Assembly: GCA_014859895.1 (NCBI GenBank)
Contig: JACZKS010000192.1
Span: 1-52,476 of the forward strand
DNA: 52,476 nt
Source of the DNA: Rhodospirillales bacterium
GTDB taxonomy: Bacteria > Pseudomonadota > Alphaproteobacteria > Rhodospirillales > Shumkoniaceae
Direction: 5' to 3'
A model generated the notes under the pieces. The model made no database searches. It saw only the letters and a program-made list of their open reading frames with translations, and was not told where the DNA came from. Shown one piece after another: positions 42,539-51,842 of this stretch. Position 1 is the stretch's first letter. Every line of letters begins with the position of its first letter. The translations under genes were made by a program, and so were the position numbers.

Positions 42539-42587
42539 TTGTCCGACCCTTGAGCCAAACTTATGCTATAAAATATTAGATATATTT
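42539..42587 (+). promoter_or_regulatory. Promoter and candidate operator of the GntR/UTRA gene
   Basis: TTGTCC (42539-42544), 17-base spacer, TATGCT (42562-42567), followed by the inverted repeat AAATAT-N5-ATATTT at 42571-42587, about 13 nt before the gene start. The repeat overlaps the expected transcription start, as an autoregulatory operator would. Confidence 0.5.
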
Positions 42588-42599
42588 AAGGGAACTGGT

Positions 42600-43340
42600 A
42601 TGGAGATGGCATATGGGCCGGACCAACCGGTCATGCGCCCGCTTTTCGCGCAGATAGAAGAGCGACTCGTCGAGCGCCTGACAGCCGGCGAATGGAAACC
42701 GGGCATGGCCCTGCCCAGCGAAGTGGAATTCGCCGAATACTACAACGTTAGCCCCGGCACCGTGCGCAAGGCCATTGCCCGCATGGCGGACAACCAGTTG
42801 GTGGTGCGCTTCCGCGGCAAGGGGACCTTTGTCGCCAGCCAGACGACCGAACGCGAGCGATCCCGATTCTTCCACATGTACAGGGACGATGGCGCCAAGG
42901 AGTTGCCGGAAAGCCGCCCTGTCTCCTGCCGCAACCGCCTGGCCGACCGGGAGGAGGCCGCCCGGCTTGTTCTGGCCCTTGGCGCCGAGGTGACGGTTAT
43001 CGAACGTCTGCGCGTCATCGGCGGCGCGCCCCGGGCGTTTGAAACCATCATCATCGCCGAGCGGATGTTTCCCGGCCTGCGCGAACAGGTGGGGCGACAG
43101 TTGCCCAACGAGCTTTACCCGTTTTACGAAACCCAATTCGGCATCCGGGTGGTGCGCGCCGAAGAGAAGCTGAAAGCGGTGCGGGCGAGCGCCAGGGAGG
43201 CGGAGGTGTTGGCGGTGGCCGATGGGGCGCCGCTCCTGGAGATCGACCGCCTGGCCATGACTTACGGCGATGTGCCGGTGGAATGGCGGTGCACGCGCTG
43301 CGACACGGCGGCCCATTTCTATCGCAGCGAACTTCGCTGA
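42600..43340 (+). CDS. GntR-family regulator with UTRA domain (HutC subfamily)
   Basis: 246 residues from ATG 42600 (42606 also possible). Winged helix about residues 15-80: ERLTAGEWKPGMALPSEVEF, YYNVSPGTVRKAIARM and VVRFRGKGTFVAS. The C-terminal UTRA domain (about 95-245) has AAPLLALG-like RLVLALGAEVTVIERLRVIG and AFETIIIAERMFPGL. UTRA regulators respond to sugars, amino acids or phosphonates. No target gene is evident: it sits between the PiT and Pst loci. The phosphate context recalls PhnF-type regulators, but nothing shows this directly. Confidence 0.85.
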   Translation: MEMAYGPDQPVMRPLFAQIEERLVERLTAGEWKPGMALPSEVEFAEYYNVSPGTVRKAIARMADNQLVVRFRGKGTFVASQTTERERSRFFHMYRDDGAKELPESRPVSCRNRLADREEAARLVLALGAEVTVIERLRVIGGAPRAFETIIIAERMFPGLREQVGRQLPNELYPFYETQFGIRVVRAEEKLKAVRASAREAEVLAVADGAPLLEIDRLAMTYGDVPVEWRCTRCDTAAHFYRSELR

Positions 43341-43424
43341 ACCGTCCTCCCGGTATCCCTTGACCTGTGGTCGGGGATGAAGCCTATCTTCCGAAGGTGA
43401 CCTCTTGAAGAACGGTAGTTGAGG

Positions 43425-44708
43425 ATGTCCCCTCTTGATTGGCGTGCCATCGGCCTGCTGTTTCTGCCCGTTCCGGCGGTGCTCGCCGTCCTTGCCGGTA
43501 CCAGCGTGCTGGCGGTCGGACCGGCGGTGATCGGTGCCGTCCTGGCTTCAGGCGGCATCGCCCTCGGGGTGGCCAGAATCCGGGGGCGGATTGATGAGGC
43601 CCAGCAGATCGAGAGCCTGAATGAGGCCGAGTTGCACGAGGAATTCGTCCGCCAGTCGCGGCTGGCGGAATCCTATGAGACGATCCTCGATGCCGTCCCC
43701 GAGCCGCTGCTTGTGCTGAGGCGCGACCGGCGCGTGTTGCACGCCAATCGGGCCATCATCGACCTGCTTGGCCACGACCCCCTCGACGCCGACCTCACGG
43801 CGGCGATCCGCCATCCCGAGGTGATCGCGGCGACGGCTGCCGTGCTGACCGGAAAGGCAGAGGAACGGACCATCGAGTTTCAGCGCGGCGGCGCCATCGA
43901 GCAGTCCCTGGTCGCCCGCCTGGTCGCCCTGCCGAACGGCCGTGCCGACGGGCCGGCGGCGGTTCTTGTGCTGCACGACCTGACGCTCATCCGCAAGGCC
44001 ACGGAAATGCGCTCCGACTTCGTCGCCAACGTCAGCCACGAGCTGCGCACGCCTTTGACCGCCATCGTCGGCATGATCGAAACCCTGCGCGGCCCTGCCA
44101 AGAAGGACGCGGTGGCGCGCGAGCGCTTTCTCGCCCTGATGGAAGAACAAGGCAGTCGCATGACCCGCCTGGTCGGCGACCTGCTGTCGCTGTCGCAAAT
44201 CCAGGCCAACGAGCATGCGCGCCCGACCGACACGGTGCGCGTCCAGGACATTTTGCCGACCGTGGCCAGGATGCTGGAGCCGCACGCCGAAAAGAAAAAA
44301 GTCTCCTTCTCTATCGAGGTGGACTCCGACCTGCCGGTGGTGCTGGGCGACGCCGACCAACTCCAGCAGGCTTTCCAGAACCTTATGCACAACGCAGTCA
44401 AATACGGGCGCGACGGCAGCGTGATCCGCGTGGTCGGCCGCGGGGAGGGCAGGGATGGCATCGCCGTCTCGGTGATCGATCAGGGGGAAGGCATCCCGGA
44501 GCAGCACCTGCCGCGCCTGACCGAGCGCTTCTATCGGGTCGACAAGGCGCGCAGCCGGGCACTGGGCGGCACCGGCCTGGGCCTCGCCATCGTCAAGCAT
44601 ATCGTCACCCGCCACCAGGGACGCCTGTCGATCGAGAGCGAAGAGGGCGTGGGCAGCACCTTCACCGTGTCGCTGCCGGTCAAGCGCGAAGGCGGCGCGC
44701 GCGACTGA
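43425..44708 (+). CDS. phoR: Phosphate regulon sensor histidine kinase
   Basis: 427 residues from ATG 43425. Two membrane segments in the first 45 residues (LLFLPVPAVLAVLAGTSVLA, VGPAVIGAVLASGG), then a PAS domain about 80-180, HisKA with His205 in VANVSHELRTPLTAI, and HATPase with LQQAFQNLMHNAVKYG and GTGLGLAIVKHIV. PhoR phosphorylates PhoB when phosphate is short, with PstSCAB-PhoU as the sensor complex. Here it heads the locus, apart from phoB at the other end. Confidence 0.93.
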   Translation: MSPLDWRAIGLLFLPVPAVLAVLAGTSVLAVGPAVIGAVLASGGIALGVARIRGRIDEAQQIESLNEAELHEEFVRQSRLAESYETILDAVPEPLLVLRRDRRVLHANRAIIDLLGHDPLDADLTAAIRHPEVIAATAAVLTGKAEERTIEFQRGGAIEQSLVARLVALPNGRADGPAAVLVLHDLTLIRKATEMRSDFVANVSHELRTPLTAIVGMIETLRGPAKKDAVARERFLALMEEQGSRMTRLVGDLLSLSQIQANEHARPTDTVRVQDILPTVARMLEPHAEKKKVSFSIEVDSDLPVVLGDADQLQQAFQNLMHNAVKYGRDGSVIRVVGRGEGRDGIAVSVIDQGEGIPEQHLPRLTERFYRVDKARSRALGGTGLGLAIVKHIVTRHQGRLSIESEEGVGSTFTVSLPVKREGGARD

Positions 44709-44722
44709 GAATCAGGCGTCGG

Positions 44723-44777
44723 TGTCATAAAACCGCAATGTAAGAGTCATATAACCGTAGCGTCCCGGTCATAGAGT
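44723..44777 (+). promoter_or_regulatory. Candidate Pho box of pstS
   Basis: Three NGTCAT cores occur exactly 22 bp apart: TGTCATAAAAC at 44723, AGTCATATAAC at 44745, GGTCATAGAGT at 44767. Successive 11-bp units match the direct-repeat layout bound by PhoB (consensus CTGTCAT repeats). The array ends 82 nt before the pstS ATG. PhoB activation under phosphate limitation is the expected effect. Confidence 0.75.
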
Positions 44778-44859
44778 CGGCGGGCCGATGCAAGGGAACC
44801 TACGGACCTAGCCCCTTGCCTCAGCGTTTGTTGAGCCCTTGCTGCAGGAGAGATTCATC

Positions 44860-45873
44860 ATGCAAAAGACGCTTGCGCTCGCCGTCCTCGCCGCCCTCGC
44901 GGTTACTGGTACGGCGGAAGCGCGCGATCAGATCCGTATCGTCGGGTCGTCGACCGTGTATCCCTTCACCACCGTCGTGGCCGAGCAGTTCGGCCGGACC
45001 GCCAAGTTCAAGACGCCGGTCATCGAAAGCACGGGTACCGGCGGCGGCTTCAAGCTGTTCTGCGCCGGCGTCGGCGTCGAGCACCCCGACGTGACGAACG
45101 CGTCGCGTGCCATCAAGAAATCCGAACTCGAGAACTGCAAGAAAAACGGCGTCACCGACATTACCGAGGTCAAGATCGGTTATGACGGCATCGTCGTCGC
45201 CAATTCGAAGGCCGCGCCCCAGGTCAAGCTGACCCGGGAACAGATCTTCCTGGCGCTGGCCAAGAACGTGGTGGTCGACGGCAAGATGGTCGCCAACCCG
45301 AACCAGAAGTGGAGCGACATCGAAAAGAGCCTGCCCGACATCAAGATCGAGGTCTTGGGCCCGCCCCCGACCTCCGGCACCCGCGACGCCTTCGTCGAAC
45401 TGGTCATGGACGAGGGCTGCAAGACGGTCAAGGGCGCCAAGGAAGCCGGCTTGACGGGCAAGGCGTGCGGCGCCATCCGCGAAGACGGGGGATATGTCGA
45501 GGCGGGTGAGAACGACGTTCTGATCGTGCGCAAGCTCGAAGCCAACAAGAACGCCTTCGGCGTCTTCGGCTACAGTTTCCTCGACCAGAACGCCGACAAG
45601 ATCCAGGGCTCCGTCGTCGAGGGCGTCGAACCGACCTTCGACAACATCGCCAAGGGTACCTACGCGGTATCCCGGCCGCTTTTCTTCTACGTCAAGAAGG
45701 CGCACGTCGGGACCATCCCCGGCATGAAGGAGTTCGTCACAGAGTTCACCAGCGAGAAGGCCTGGGGCATGGAAGGCTATCTGGCCGACAAGGGCCTGAT
45801 CCCGATGCCCGACGCCGAGCGCAAGTCTTTCCACGACGCGGCCACGAGCCTCGCCAACAACATCATGATGTAA
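44860..45873 (+). CDS. pstS: Periplasmic phosphate-binding protein
   Basis: 337 residues from ATG 44860 with GCAGGAGAG upstream. Signal peptide about 1-22 (MQKTLALAVLAALAVTGTAE, then A-RD). Mature start RIVGSSTVYPF holds the phosphate-binding Ser/Thr loop; IESTGTGGGFKLFC and PPPTSGTRDAFVELVM are further ligand segments. It binds phosphate with high affinity for PstCAB. Several Cys residues are spread through the chain. A perfect twelve-pair hairpin follows it. Confidence 0.95.
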   Translation: MQKTLALAVLAALAVTGTAEARDQIRIVGSSTVYPFTTVVAEQFGRTAKFKTPVIESTGTGGGFKLFCAGVGVEHPDVTNASRAIKKSELENCKKNGVTDITEVKIGYDGIVVANSKAAPQVKLTREQIFLALAKNVVVDGKMVANPNQKWSDIEKSLPDIKIEVLGPPPTSGTRDAFVELVMDEGCKTVKGAKEAGLTGKACGAIREDGGYVEAGENDVLIVRKLEANKNAFGVFGYSFLDQNADKIQGSVVEGVEPTFDNIAKGTYAVSRPLFFYVKKAHVGTIPGMKEFVTEFTSEKAWGMEGYLADKGLIPMPDAERKSFHDAATSLANNIMM

Positions 45874-45887
45874 GACCGATCCGACCG

Positions 45888-45916
45888 ACGCCCGGGAGTT
45901 CTTCACTCCCGGGCGT
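45888..45916 (+). other. Intercistronic hairpin between pstS and pstC
   Basis: ACGCCCGGGAGT, five-base loop, ACTCCCGGGCGT: a perfect twelve-pair stem 14 nt after the pstS stop, followed by pyrimidine-rich TCCCTTTCCCTTC but no U-tract. Likely keeps PstS in excess over the membrane subunits. Confidence 0.7.
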
Positions 45917-45955
45917 TCCCTTTCCCTTCGCCAAGCTGTGCAATAAGGCTCCTCC

Positions 45956-47338
45956 ATGCCGATCGCCGTCCTTCTTGCCACCCTCATCGGCCTGACCGTC
46001 GCCGGGTACTATATGGGGCGGTCGCGGGCGGTTGCGGTCGGGGGCCACGGTACGCGCCACCTCAATTCGCTGCCCAGTTATTACGGCCTTTACGTTGCCG
46101 CCTGGTGCGGTATTCCCGCCGTCTCCATCGTCGTGTTGTGGCTGGCGCTGGAACCCGAGATCATCCGGGCGCTACTGGTGGCCACGCTGCCCGACGTCGC
46201 CGGCACTTGGTCGGACGGCACCATGGCGCTGATGCTTAACGACATCCGCAACCTGGCCGGCGGCAACATCGTCAGCCGCGACGTCGATCCCGAACTGAGA
46301 ACCGCCGCCGAATATTACGCCTTCCTGCGCAATACGGGTTTCGCCGCCATGGCGGTGGTGGCCCTTGCCATCGCTGCCGGCGGCCTGACATACGGCCGTC
46401 GCGCCATCCACCCGGACCTCAGGGCCCGCAACCGGGTCGAGGGCGTGCTGATGGTTTTCCTCATCATCAGTTCGACCGTCGCCATCCTGGTCACCATCGG
46501 CATCGTGCTGTCGCTGCTCTTCGAGGCCATCCGCTTCTTCCAGCGGGTGTCGCCGGTCGAATTCCTGTTCGGTCTCGAATGGAGCCCGCAGACGGCGCTT
46601 CGGGCCGACCAGGTGGGGAGTTCCGGCAAGTTCGGCTCGATCCCCCTGTTGATGGGCACCGCGCTGATCTCCTTCATCGCCATGTGCGTGGCGGTGCCGG
46701 TCGGCCTGCTGTCGGCCATCTATATGGCCGAATACGCGCCACCCCGGGTTCGCTCCGCCGTCAAGCCGGCCCTCGAAATCCTGGCCGGCATCCCCACCGT
46801 CGTCTACGGCTTCTTCGCGGCCCTCACCATGGCGCCGTTCCTGCGCGACTGGGGCAGCCAGATCGGCCTCAGCATCTCGTCGGAAAGCGCCCTGGCGGCC
46901 GGCTTGGTGATGGGCATCATGATCATCCCCTTCATCTCTTCGATCTCCGACGATGTCATCACTGCGGTGCCGCAATCCATGCGCGAAGGCTCGCTGGGAT
47001 TGGGCGCCACCAAATCCGAGACGATCCGCCGCGTGATCATTCCGGCCGCCCTGCCGGGCATCGTCGGGGGCGTCCTGCTGGCGGTGTCCCGCGCCATCGG
47101 CGAAACCATGATCGTCGTCATGGCAGCAGGCCTCGCCGCCAACCTGACGGTCAATCCCCTGCAGGCGGTGACCACGGTAACCGTGCAGATCGTGACGCTG
47201 CTGGTCGGCGACCAGGAATTCGACAGTGCCAAGACCCTGGCGGCCTTCGCCCTAGGACTTGTCCTTTTCTTCGTCACCCTGGTGCTCAACATCGTGGCGC
47301 TGACCGTCGTCAAGAAATACCGGGAGCAATATGAGTAA
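45956..47338 (+). CDS. pstC: Phosphate ABC transporter permease PstC
   Basis: 460 residues, well above the usual 310-330. The extra length is at the N-terminus: a membrane segment (VLLATLIGLTVAGYYMG), a second near 45, and a periplasmic part of about 60 residues. The C-terminal permease core is normal, with SAIYMAEYAPPRVRSAVKPA, LEILAGIPTVVYGFF and the EAA-type loop SLGLGATKSETIRRVIIPAA. Forms the phosphate channel with PstA. It overlaps pstA by 8 nt. Confidence 0.95.
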   Translation: MPIAVLLATLIGLTVAGYYMGRSRAVAVGGHGTRHLNSLPSYYGLYVAAWCGIPAVSIVVLWLALEPEIIRALLVATLPDVAGTWSDGTMALMLNDIRNLAGGNIVSRDVDPELRTAAEYYAFLRNTGFAAMAVVALAIAAGGLTYGRRAIHPDLRARNRVEGVLMVFLIISSTVAILVTIGIVLSLLFEAIRFFQRVSPVEFLFGLEWSPQTALRADQVGSSGKFGSIPLLMGTALISFIAMCVAVPVGLLSAIYMAEYAPPRVRSAVKPALEILAGIPTVVYGFFAALTMAPFLRDWGSQIGLSISSESALAAGLVMGIMIIPFISSISDDVITAVPQSMREGSLGLGATKSETIRRVIIPAALPGIVGGVLLAVSRAIGETMIVVMAAGLAANLTVNPLQAVTTVTVQIVTLLVGDQEFDSAKTLAAFALGLVLFFVTLVLNIVALTVVKKYREQYE

Positions 47339-48659
47339 CGCCGCATCCCCCGCAGCCGCCGCTCCCCGCCTTGCGGCGGCGCCGACGCCGACCTCCGTGC
47401 GGGTCAAGGCCAGCCTGACCCGGCGCTACCGGGCGGAACGTCGCTTCCGCGCCTATGGCATCGTCGCCATCCTCGTCGCGCTCGGCTTTCTCGTGCTGCT
47501 GTTTTCCAGCATCATCGGTAACGGGTATTCCGCCTTCTGGCAGGCCAGCCTGCGCCTGGACATCACGCTCGACGCCACCGCCATCGACCCCGACGGCACT
47601 CGCGACCCGGACACGCTCGCCACCGCCGATTACGCCGGCCTCATCAGAGAGGCGCTGAGCAAACGCTTTCCCGGCGTCTCCGGCCGCGACGCCCGGCGCA
47701 AGCTTTTCGGCCTGGTCAGCCAGGGCGGGACCTACGATCTGGCCCGCATGGTGAGCGCCGATCCCGGCCTCATCGGGAGGACCATTTCCGTGTGGCTGCC
47801 GCTGTCGGACGATGCCGACATGCTGATCAAGGGGCACATCCCCCGCGACGTCGCCGAAGCCGAGCGCCGGGTGTCGGACCAGGAGATCGTCTGGCTGGAT
47901 GAACTGGCCGCCAAGGGTGATGTGGAGAAGAAGTTCAACGTCCGCTTCTTCACCAACGGCGATTCGCGCGAGCCGGAACTGGCCGGCATCTGGGGGGCCA
48001 CGGTCGGTTCGTTGCTGACCATGCTGGTCACCATCGCCATCTCCTTCCCGCTGGGCGTGGCGAGCGCCGTCTATCTCGAGGAATTCGCCCGCAAGAACCG
48101 CTGGACCGACCTCATCGAGGTCAACATCAACAATTTGGCAGCGGTGCCTTCCATCGTCTTCGGGCTGCTGGGCCTCGCCGTCTTCCTTAATTTCTTCGGC
48201 CTGCCCCGCTCGGCGCCGCTGGTCGGCGGTTTGGTGCTGGCCATCATGACGCTGCCCACCATCATCATCGCCGGCCGCGCGGCGCTGACCAGCGTGCCGC
48301 CGTCGATCCGCGAGGCGGCCTACGGGCTGGGCGCCTCGCCGGTGCAGGCGGTGTTCCACCACGTATTGCCGCTGGCCATGCCCGGCATGCTGACCGGCGC
48401 CATCATCGGCATGGCACGCGCCTTGGGCGAAACCGCGCCCTTGCTGATGATCGGCATGGTCGCCTTCATCGTCGACATCCCGCACGGCTTCAGGGACCCC
48501 GCCACGGTGCTGCCGGTGCAGGTCTACCTGTGGGCCGACAGCCCCGAGCGCGCCTTCGTCGAGAAGACCTCGGCGGCGATCATGGTGCTGCTGGCCTTCT
48601 TGATCGTCATGAACGCGGCGGCGGTCTACTTGCGAAAGAAGTTTGAAGTGCGTTGGTGA
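47331..48659 (+). CDS. pstA: Phosphate ABC transporter permease PstA (long form)
   Basis: 442 residues against about 290 in E. coli. Between the first membrane segment (about 45-65) and the permease core (from about 225) lies a periplasmic domain of about 150 residues, corresponding to the DUF3333 region found in alphaproteobacterial PstA. The core has [35 protein letters not shown] and the coupling loop [20 protein letters not shown]. The start lies inside the pstC stop region (ATGAGTAA). Confidence 0.95.
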   Translation: MSNAASPAAAAPRLAAAPTPTSVRVKASLTRRYRAERRFRAYGIVAILVALGFLVLLFSSIIGNGYSAFWQASLRLDITLDATAIDPDGTRDPDTLATADYAGLIREALSKRFPGVSGRDARRKLFGLVSQGGTYDLARMVSADPGLIGRTISVWLPLSDDADMLIKGHIPRDVAEAERRVSDQEIVWLDELAAKGDVEKKFNVRFFTNGDSREPELAGIWGATVGSLLTMLVTIAISFPLGVASAVYLEEFARKNRWTDLIEVNINNLAAVPSIVFGLLGLAVFLNFFGLPRSAPLVGGLVLAIMTLPTIIIAGRAALTSVPPSIREAAYGLGASPVQAVFHHVLPLAMPGMLTGAIIGMARALGETAPLLMIGMVAFIVDIPHGFRDPATVLPVQVYLWADSPERAFVEKTSAAIMVLLAFLIVMNAAAVYLRKKFEVRW

Positions 48660-48670
48660 CGCGAGGCGGT

Positions 48671-49537
48671 ATGATGGATGAAGCAATGACCGGCATGAAT
48701 GAGGAGGTGGGCTTGAGCTTCGGCGCGGACGACTCCGAGCCCCTTGGGCAGACCCCGGGCAGCGCCTCCGGCGCCGAGACTCCCGCCAAATTTGTGTCGC
48801 GGGGAGTCGATGTCTTCTACGGTGCCAAGCAGGCGCTGTTTTCCATCGACATCGACATCATGCCCAACGAGGTGACGGCGCTGATCGGCCCCTCGGGGTG
48901 CGGCAAGTCGACGTTCCTCCGGTGCCTCAATCGCATGAACGACATCATCGATGGATGCCGCTTTTCCGGCAGTATCGTTCTCGACGGCGAGGACATCTAT
49001 GCCCGCGCCATCGACGTCGTCCATCTGAGGGCGCGGGTCGGCATGGTGTTCCAGAAGCCCAATCCGTTCCCCAAGTCGGTCTACGAGAATGTCGCCTACG
49101 GGCCGCGCATCCATGGCCTGGCGTCCTCGACGGCCGACATGGACGAGGTGGTGCGCACCAGCCTGGAGCGGGCCGGCCTGTGGGAGGAAGTGAAGGACCG
49201 GCTGCACGAGCCGGGAACCGGGCTTTCCGGTGGGCAGCAGCAGCGGCTATGCATCGCGCGCGCCATCGCGGTCGAGCCCGAGGTGATCCTGATGGACGAG
49301 CCGTGCTCGGCCTTGGACCCCATCGCCACCGCCAGGATAGAGGAACTGATTGACGAGCTTCGGACCAACTACACCATCGTCATCGTCACCCACAACGTGC
49401 AGCAGGCCGCCCGCGTGTCGCAGCGCACCGCCTTCTTCCATCTCGGCAAGCTGATCGAATTCGGCGATACCGACCAGATCTTCACCAACCCGCGGGCCGA
49501 GCGGACGCGGGACTACATCACCGGCCGGTTCGGCTAG
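48671..49537 (+). CDS. pstB: Phosphate ABC transporter ATP-binding protein
   Basis: 288 residues from ATG 48671 after GAGGCGGT; ATG 48686 is an alternative. An extra hydrophilic N-terminus of about 35 residues precedes the ABC domain. Walker [11 protein letters not shown]-loop [20 protein letters not shown], signature [16 protein letters not shown], Walker [14 protein letters not shown] and switch [12 protein letters not shown] are intact. It powers phosphate import with PstCA in the cytoplasm. Confidence 0.96.
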   Translation: MMDEAMTGMNEEVGLSFGADDSEPLGQTPGSASGAETPAKFVSRGVDVFYGAKQALFSIDIDIMPNEVTALIGPSGCGKSTFLRCLNRMNDIIDGCRFSGSIVLDGEDIYARAIDVVHLRARVGMVFQKPNPFPKSVYENVAYGPRIHGLASSTADMDEVVRTSLERAGLWEEVKDRLHEPGTGLSGGQQQRLCIARAIAVEPEVILMDEPCSALDPIATARIEELIDELRTNYTIVIVTHNVQQAARVSQRTAFFHLGKLIEFGDTDQIFTNPRAERTRDYITGRFG

Positions 49538-49554
49538 AAGGCGGAGCGTCGTCC

Positions 49555-50262
49555 ATGCGCGAGACCCAGCACATCGTGAAGTCCTACGACGAGGAGCTTC
49601 AGAGCATCAGCACCCGCATCATCGAGATGGGTGGTCTGGTCGAGGCCCAGCTCGCCGACGCCATCGAGGCGGTGGTCAAGCGCAACGCCCAACTCGGCGC
49701 CCAGACCGATCAGCGCGACTCCCAGGTCGACGCCATGGAACGCGAGATCGACGAGGCGGTCGTGCGCCTGCTGGCCCGCCGCCAGCCGATGGCCGACGAC
49801 CTTCGCCAGGTTCTGGCGGCGCTCAAGATCGTCGGCATTCTGGAGCGGTGCGGTGATTATGCGGCCCATGTCGGCAAGCGCGCCGTCATGCTGGCGCAGG
49901 ACCGCGAAACCCCCGGGATCGCCGTCATCGGGCGCATGGGCAAGATGGTGCGCGACCTCATCGGTGACGTGCTCGGCGCTTATGCGAGGCGCGATCCCGA
50001 ACTTGCCCTTTCGGTCTGGCGGCGAGACCAGGATCTCGACCAGCTGTACGCCAGCTTCTTCCGCGAACTCCTGACCGCGATGGCGGAGGATCCGAAGAAC
50101 ATCAACGCCTGCATGCACCTGCTGTTCATCGCCAAGAACATCGAGAGGGTTGGCGATTTCGCCACCAACATCGCCGAGAACGTCCACTTCCTGGTGCTGG
50201 GCGTGCTGCCCGCCGGCAAGCGGCCGAAGGCGGCCAAGGGCGACTACTCCTTCGAGCAGTGA
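49555..50262 (+). CDS. phoU: Phosphate transport regulator PhoU
   Basis: 235 residues, two three-helix bundles. Metal-binding E/D-xxxD-type motifs: TQRDSQVDAMEREIDEAVVR and the second NIERVGDFATNIAENVHFLV with the PhoU signature. It lies 17 nt after pstB and its stop overlaps a possible GTG start of phoB. PhoU links Pst activity to PhoR, keeping PhoB off when phosphate is ample. Confidence 0.95.
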   Translation: MRETQHIVKSYDEELQSISTRIIEMGGLVEAQLADAIEAVVKRNAQLGAQTDQRDSQVDAMEREIDEAVVRLLARRQPMADDLRQVLAALKIVGILERCGDYAAHVGKRAVMLAQDRETPGIAVIGRMGKMVRDLIGDVLGAYARRDPELALSVWRRDQDLDQLYASFFRELLTAMAEDPKNINACMHLLFIAKNIERVGDFATNIAENVHFLVLGVLPAGKRPKAAKGDYSFEQ

Positions 50263-50279
50263 AAGAGTTGGCTGTGACC

Positions 50280-50972
50280 ATGACTTCGCAAATTCTGATC
50301 GTCGAGGACGAGCCGGCGCTGGTCGCCATGCTGCGCTACAACCTGGAAAAGGAAGGCTACCAGGTCGAAGAGGCGGCTGACGGCGAAGAGGGCCTGCTCA
50401 AGGTCGAGGAGGCGACGCCCGACCTTATCCTGCTCGACTGGATGCTGCCGCGCCTCTCGGGCATCGAGGTCTGCCGGCGCATCCGGCGCCGGCCCGAAAC
50501 GCGCGACGTGCCGGTCATTATCCTGACGGCGCGCGGCGAAGAGGCCGATCGCGTGCGTGGGCTGGATACCGGTGCCGACGACTACGTGACCAAGCCGTTC
50601 TCGCCCAGCGAATTGATGGCTCGCATTCGCGCGCTGTTGCGCCGGGCCAAGCCGTCCTCGGCCCACGAGACGCTGAGTTGCGGCGACTTGGTGATGGATC
50701 TGGCCGCCCACAAGGTGTGGCGCGGCGACCGGACGCTCAAGCTGGGACCGACCGAGTTCCGCCTGCTGCGCTATTTCCTGGAGCACGCCGGGCGCGTGCT
50801 GTCGCGCGAGCACCTGCTGGACGCGGTGTGGGGACGCGACATCTATGTCGAGGAGCGCACCGTCGACGTCCACATCCGACGCCTGCGCAAGGCGCTCAAC
50901 ATTGACGGCGAGCCCGACCCCATCCGTACCGTCCGCTCGGCCGGCTATTCGCTGGAGATGGCCGGCGGCTGA
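50280..50972 (+). CDS. phoB: Phosphate regulon response regulator
   Basis: 230 residues from ATG 50280; a GTG at 50259 (GTGA overlap with phoU) would add seven residues. Receiver domain MTSQILIVEDEPALVAM with phosphoacceptor Asp53 (LLDWMLP), Thr in IILTARG and Lys in TKPFSPSELMA. C-terminal winged helix: LKLGPTEFRLLRYFLEHAGR, VEERTVDVHIRRLRKAL and TVRSAGYSL. It activates pst and other genes at Pho boxes such as the one at 44723. Confidence 0.95.
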   Translation: MTSQILIVEDEPALVAMLRYNLEKEGYQVEEAADGEEGLLKVEEATPDLILLDWMLPRLSGIEVCRRIRRRPETRDVPVIILTARGEEADRVRGLDTGADDYVTKPFSPSELMARIRALLRRAKPSSAHETLSCGDLVMDLAAHKVWRGDRTLKLGPTEFRLLRYFLEHAGRVLSREHLLDAVWGRDIYVEERTVDVHIRRLRKALNIDGEPDPIRTVRSAGYSLEMAGG

Positions 50973-50982
50973 GCGGGGCCGT

Positions 50983-51672
50983 TCAGGAGCGCACGTCGGA
51001 GGGACGGCCGAACAGATCCATCTGCACGGTGTTGAGGTGTTCACGCATGGCCGCCTCGGCCCCCGGGCGGTCGCGGTTGGCGATGGTCTCGACGCAGCGC
51101 GCATGCTGGCCGTTATACACTTTCTGGCGTTCGCGGGTGAGCGACGCCTCTTTCAGTCGACCCCACAGCTTGTCCGCGCGGAGTGCTGTGAGCGCCTTCA
51201 GCATGGCGTTCAGCACGGCGCTGTGCGAAGCCTCGGCGACCGCCTCGTGAAGGGTGCCATCCCACAGCTCGTAGGTCTTGAGGTCGATGGCGGCGGTGCC
51301 CTTTTCCAGGCACCGCTGGAGATGCGCGATGTCGCCGGCAGTGGCGCGAAGCGCCGCCAACCCGGCCACCTTGGGCTCGATGATGAGGCGGGTTTCCATG
51401 ATCTCGCTGGGATTGGTGGCCTTCATCAGGAGCGATAGCGCCGGCGCCTCGGCCGGCGAGCGGTGGCCGACGAAGGTTCCCTGGCCGACGTGGCGCCAAA
51501 TCTTGCCCTCGGCCTCCAGCACGGCCAGGGCCTGACGCAGGTTGGTCCGGGTCGTTCCCAACTCGGCCGCCAGCTCGCGTTCCGGCGGCATGCGGGACTG
51601 GGCGGGAAAGCGTCCCGAGTCGAGAAGCTCGTTCAGGCGGTTCAGCAGATCGTCCTTGCGGGTCATCTCCAT
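50983..51672 (-). CDS. GntR-family regulator with FCD domain (FadR subfamily)
   Basis: 229 residues from ATG 51672 (51666 also possible). Winged helix about residues 5-70: RMPPERELAAELGTTRTNLR, QALAVLEAEGKIWRHVGQGT. The C-terminal helical FCD domain has METRLIIEPKVAGLAAL and the metal-binding His residues in LHEAVAEASH and AAMREHLNTV. FCD regulators respond to organic acids. It is divergent from a fumarylacetoacetate-hydrolase-family gene and shares palindromes with it, so it likely represses itself and that gene. Convergent with phoB, 10 nt apart. Confidence 0.9.
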   Translation of the reverse strand: MEMTRKDDLLNRLNELLDSGRFPAQSRMPPERELAAELGTTRTNLRQALAVLEAEGKIWRHVGQGTFVGHRSPAEAPALSLLMKATNPSEIMETRLIIEPKVAGLAALRATAGDIAHLQRCLEKGTAAIDLKTYELWDGTLHEAVAEASHSAVLNAMLKALTALRADKLWGRLKEASLTRERQKVYNGQHARCVETIANRDRPGAEAAMREHLNTVQMDLFGRPSDVRS

Positions 51673-51677
51673 ATTAA

Positions 51678-51724
51678 ACCAATCCCATAATTGGTCTGCA
51701 ATCAAAACCAATATAGCACTTGGT
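51678..51724. promoter_or_regulatory. Two ACCAAT-N6-ATTGGT operators at the gntR start
   Basis: ACCAAT-CCCATA-ATTGGT at 51678-51695 is a perfect 18-bp inverted repeat; ACCAAT-ATAGCA-CTTGGT at 51707-51724 differs by one arm base. They are 29 bp apart and lie just upstream of the FCD regulator start. The same motif recurs at 51988, so they are strong operator candidates for this regulator. Confidence 0.65.
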
Positions 51725-51842
51725 TTGTCTTTCTGTTCGGAGTTCCGGCGGTGGAAAAGAGACAGATCGACGTGTGAAAGAGAGCTGAGATGCCGAAAAA
51801 GGCTCGCTTCCGATCAGAATGACAACCATTGCACGTTTTTAA

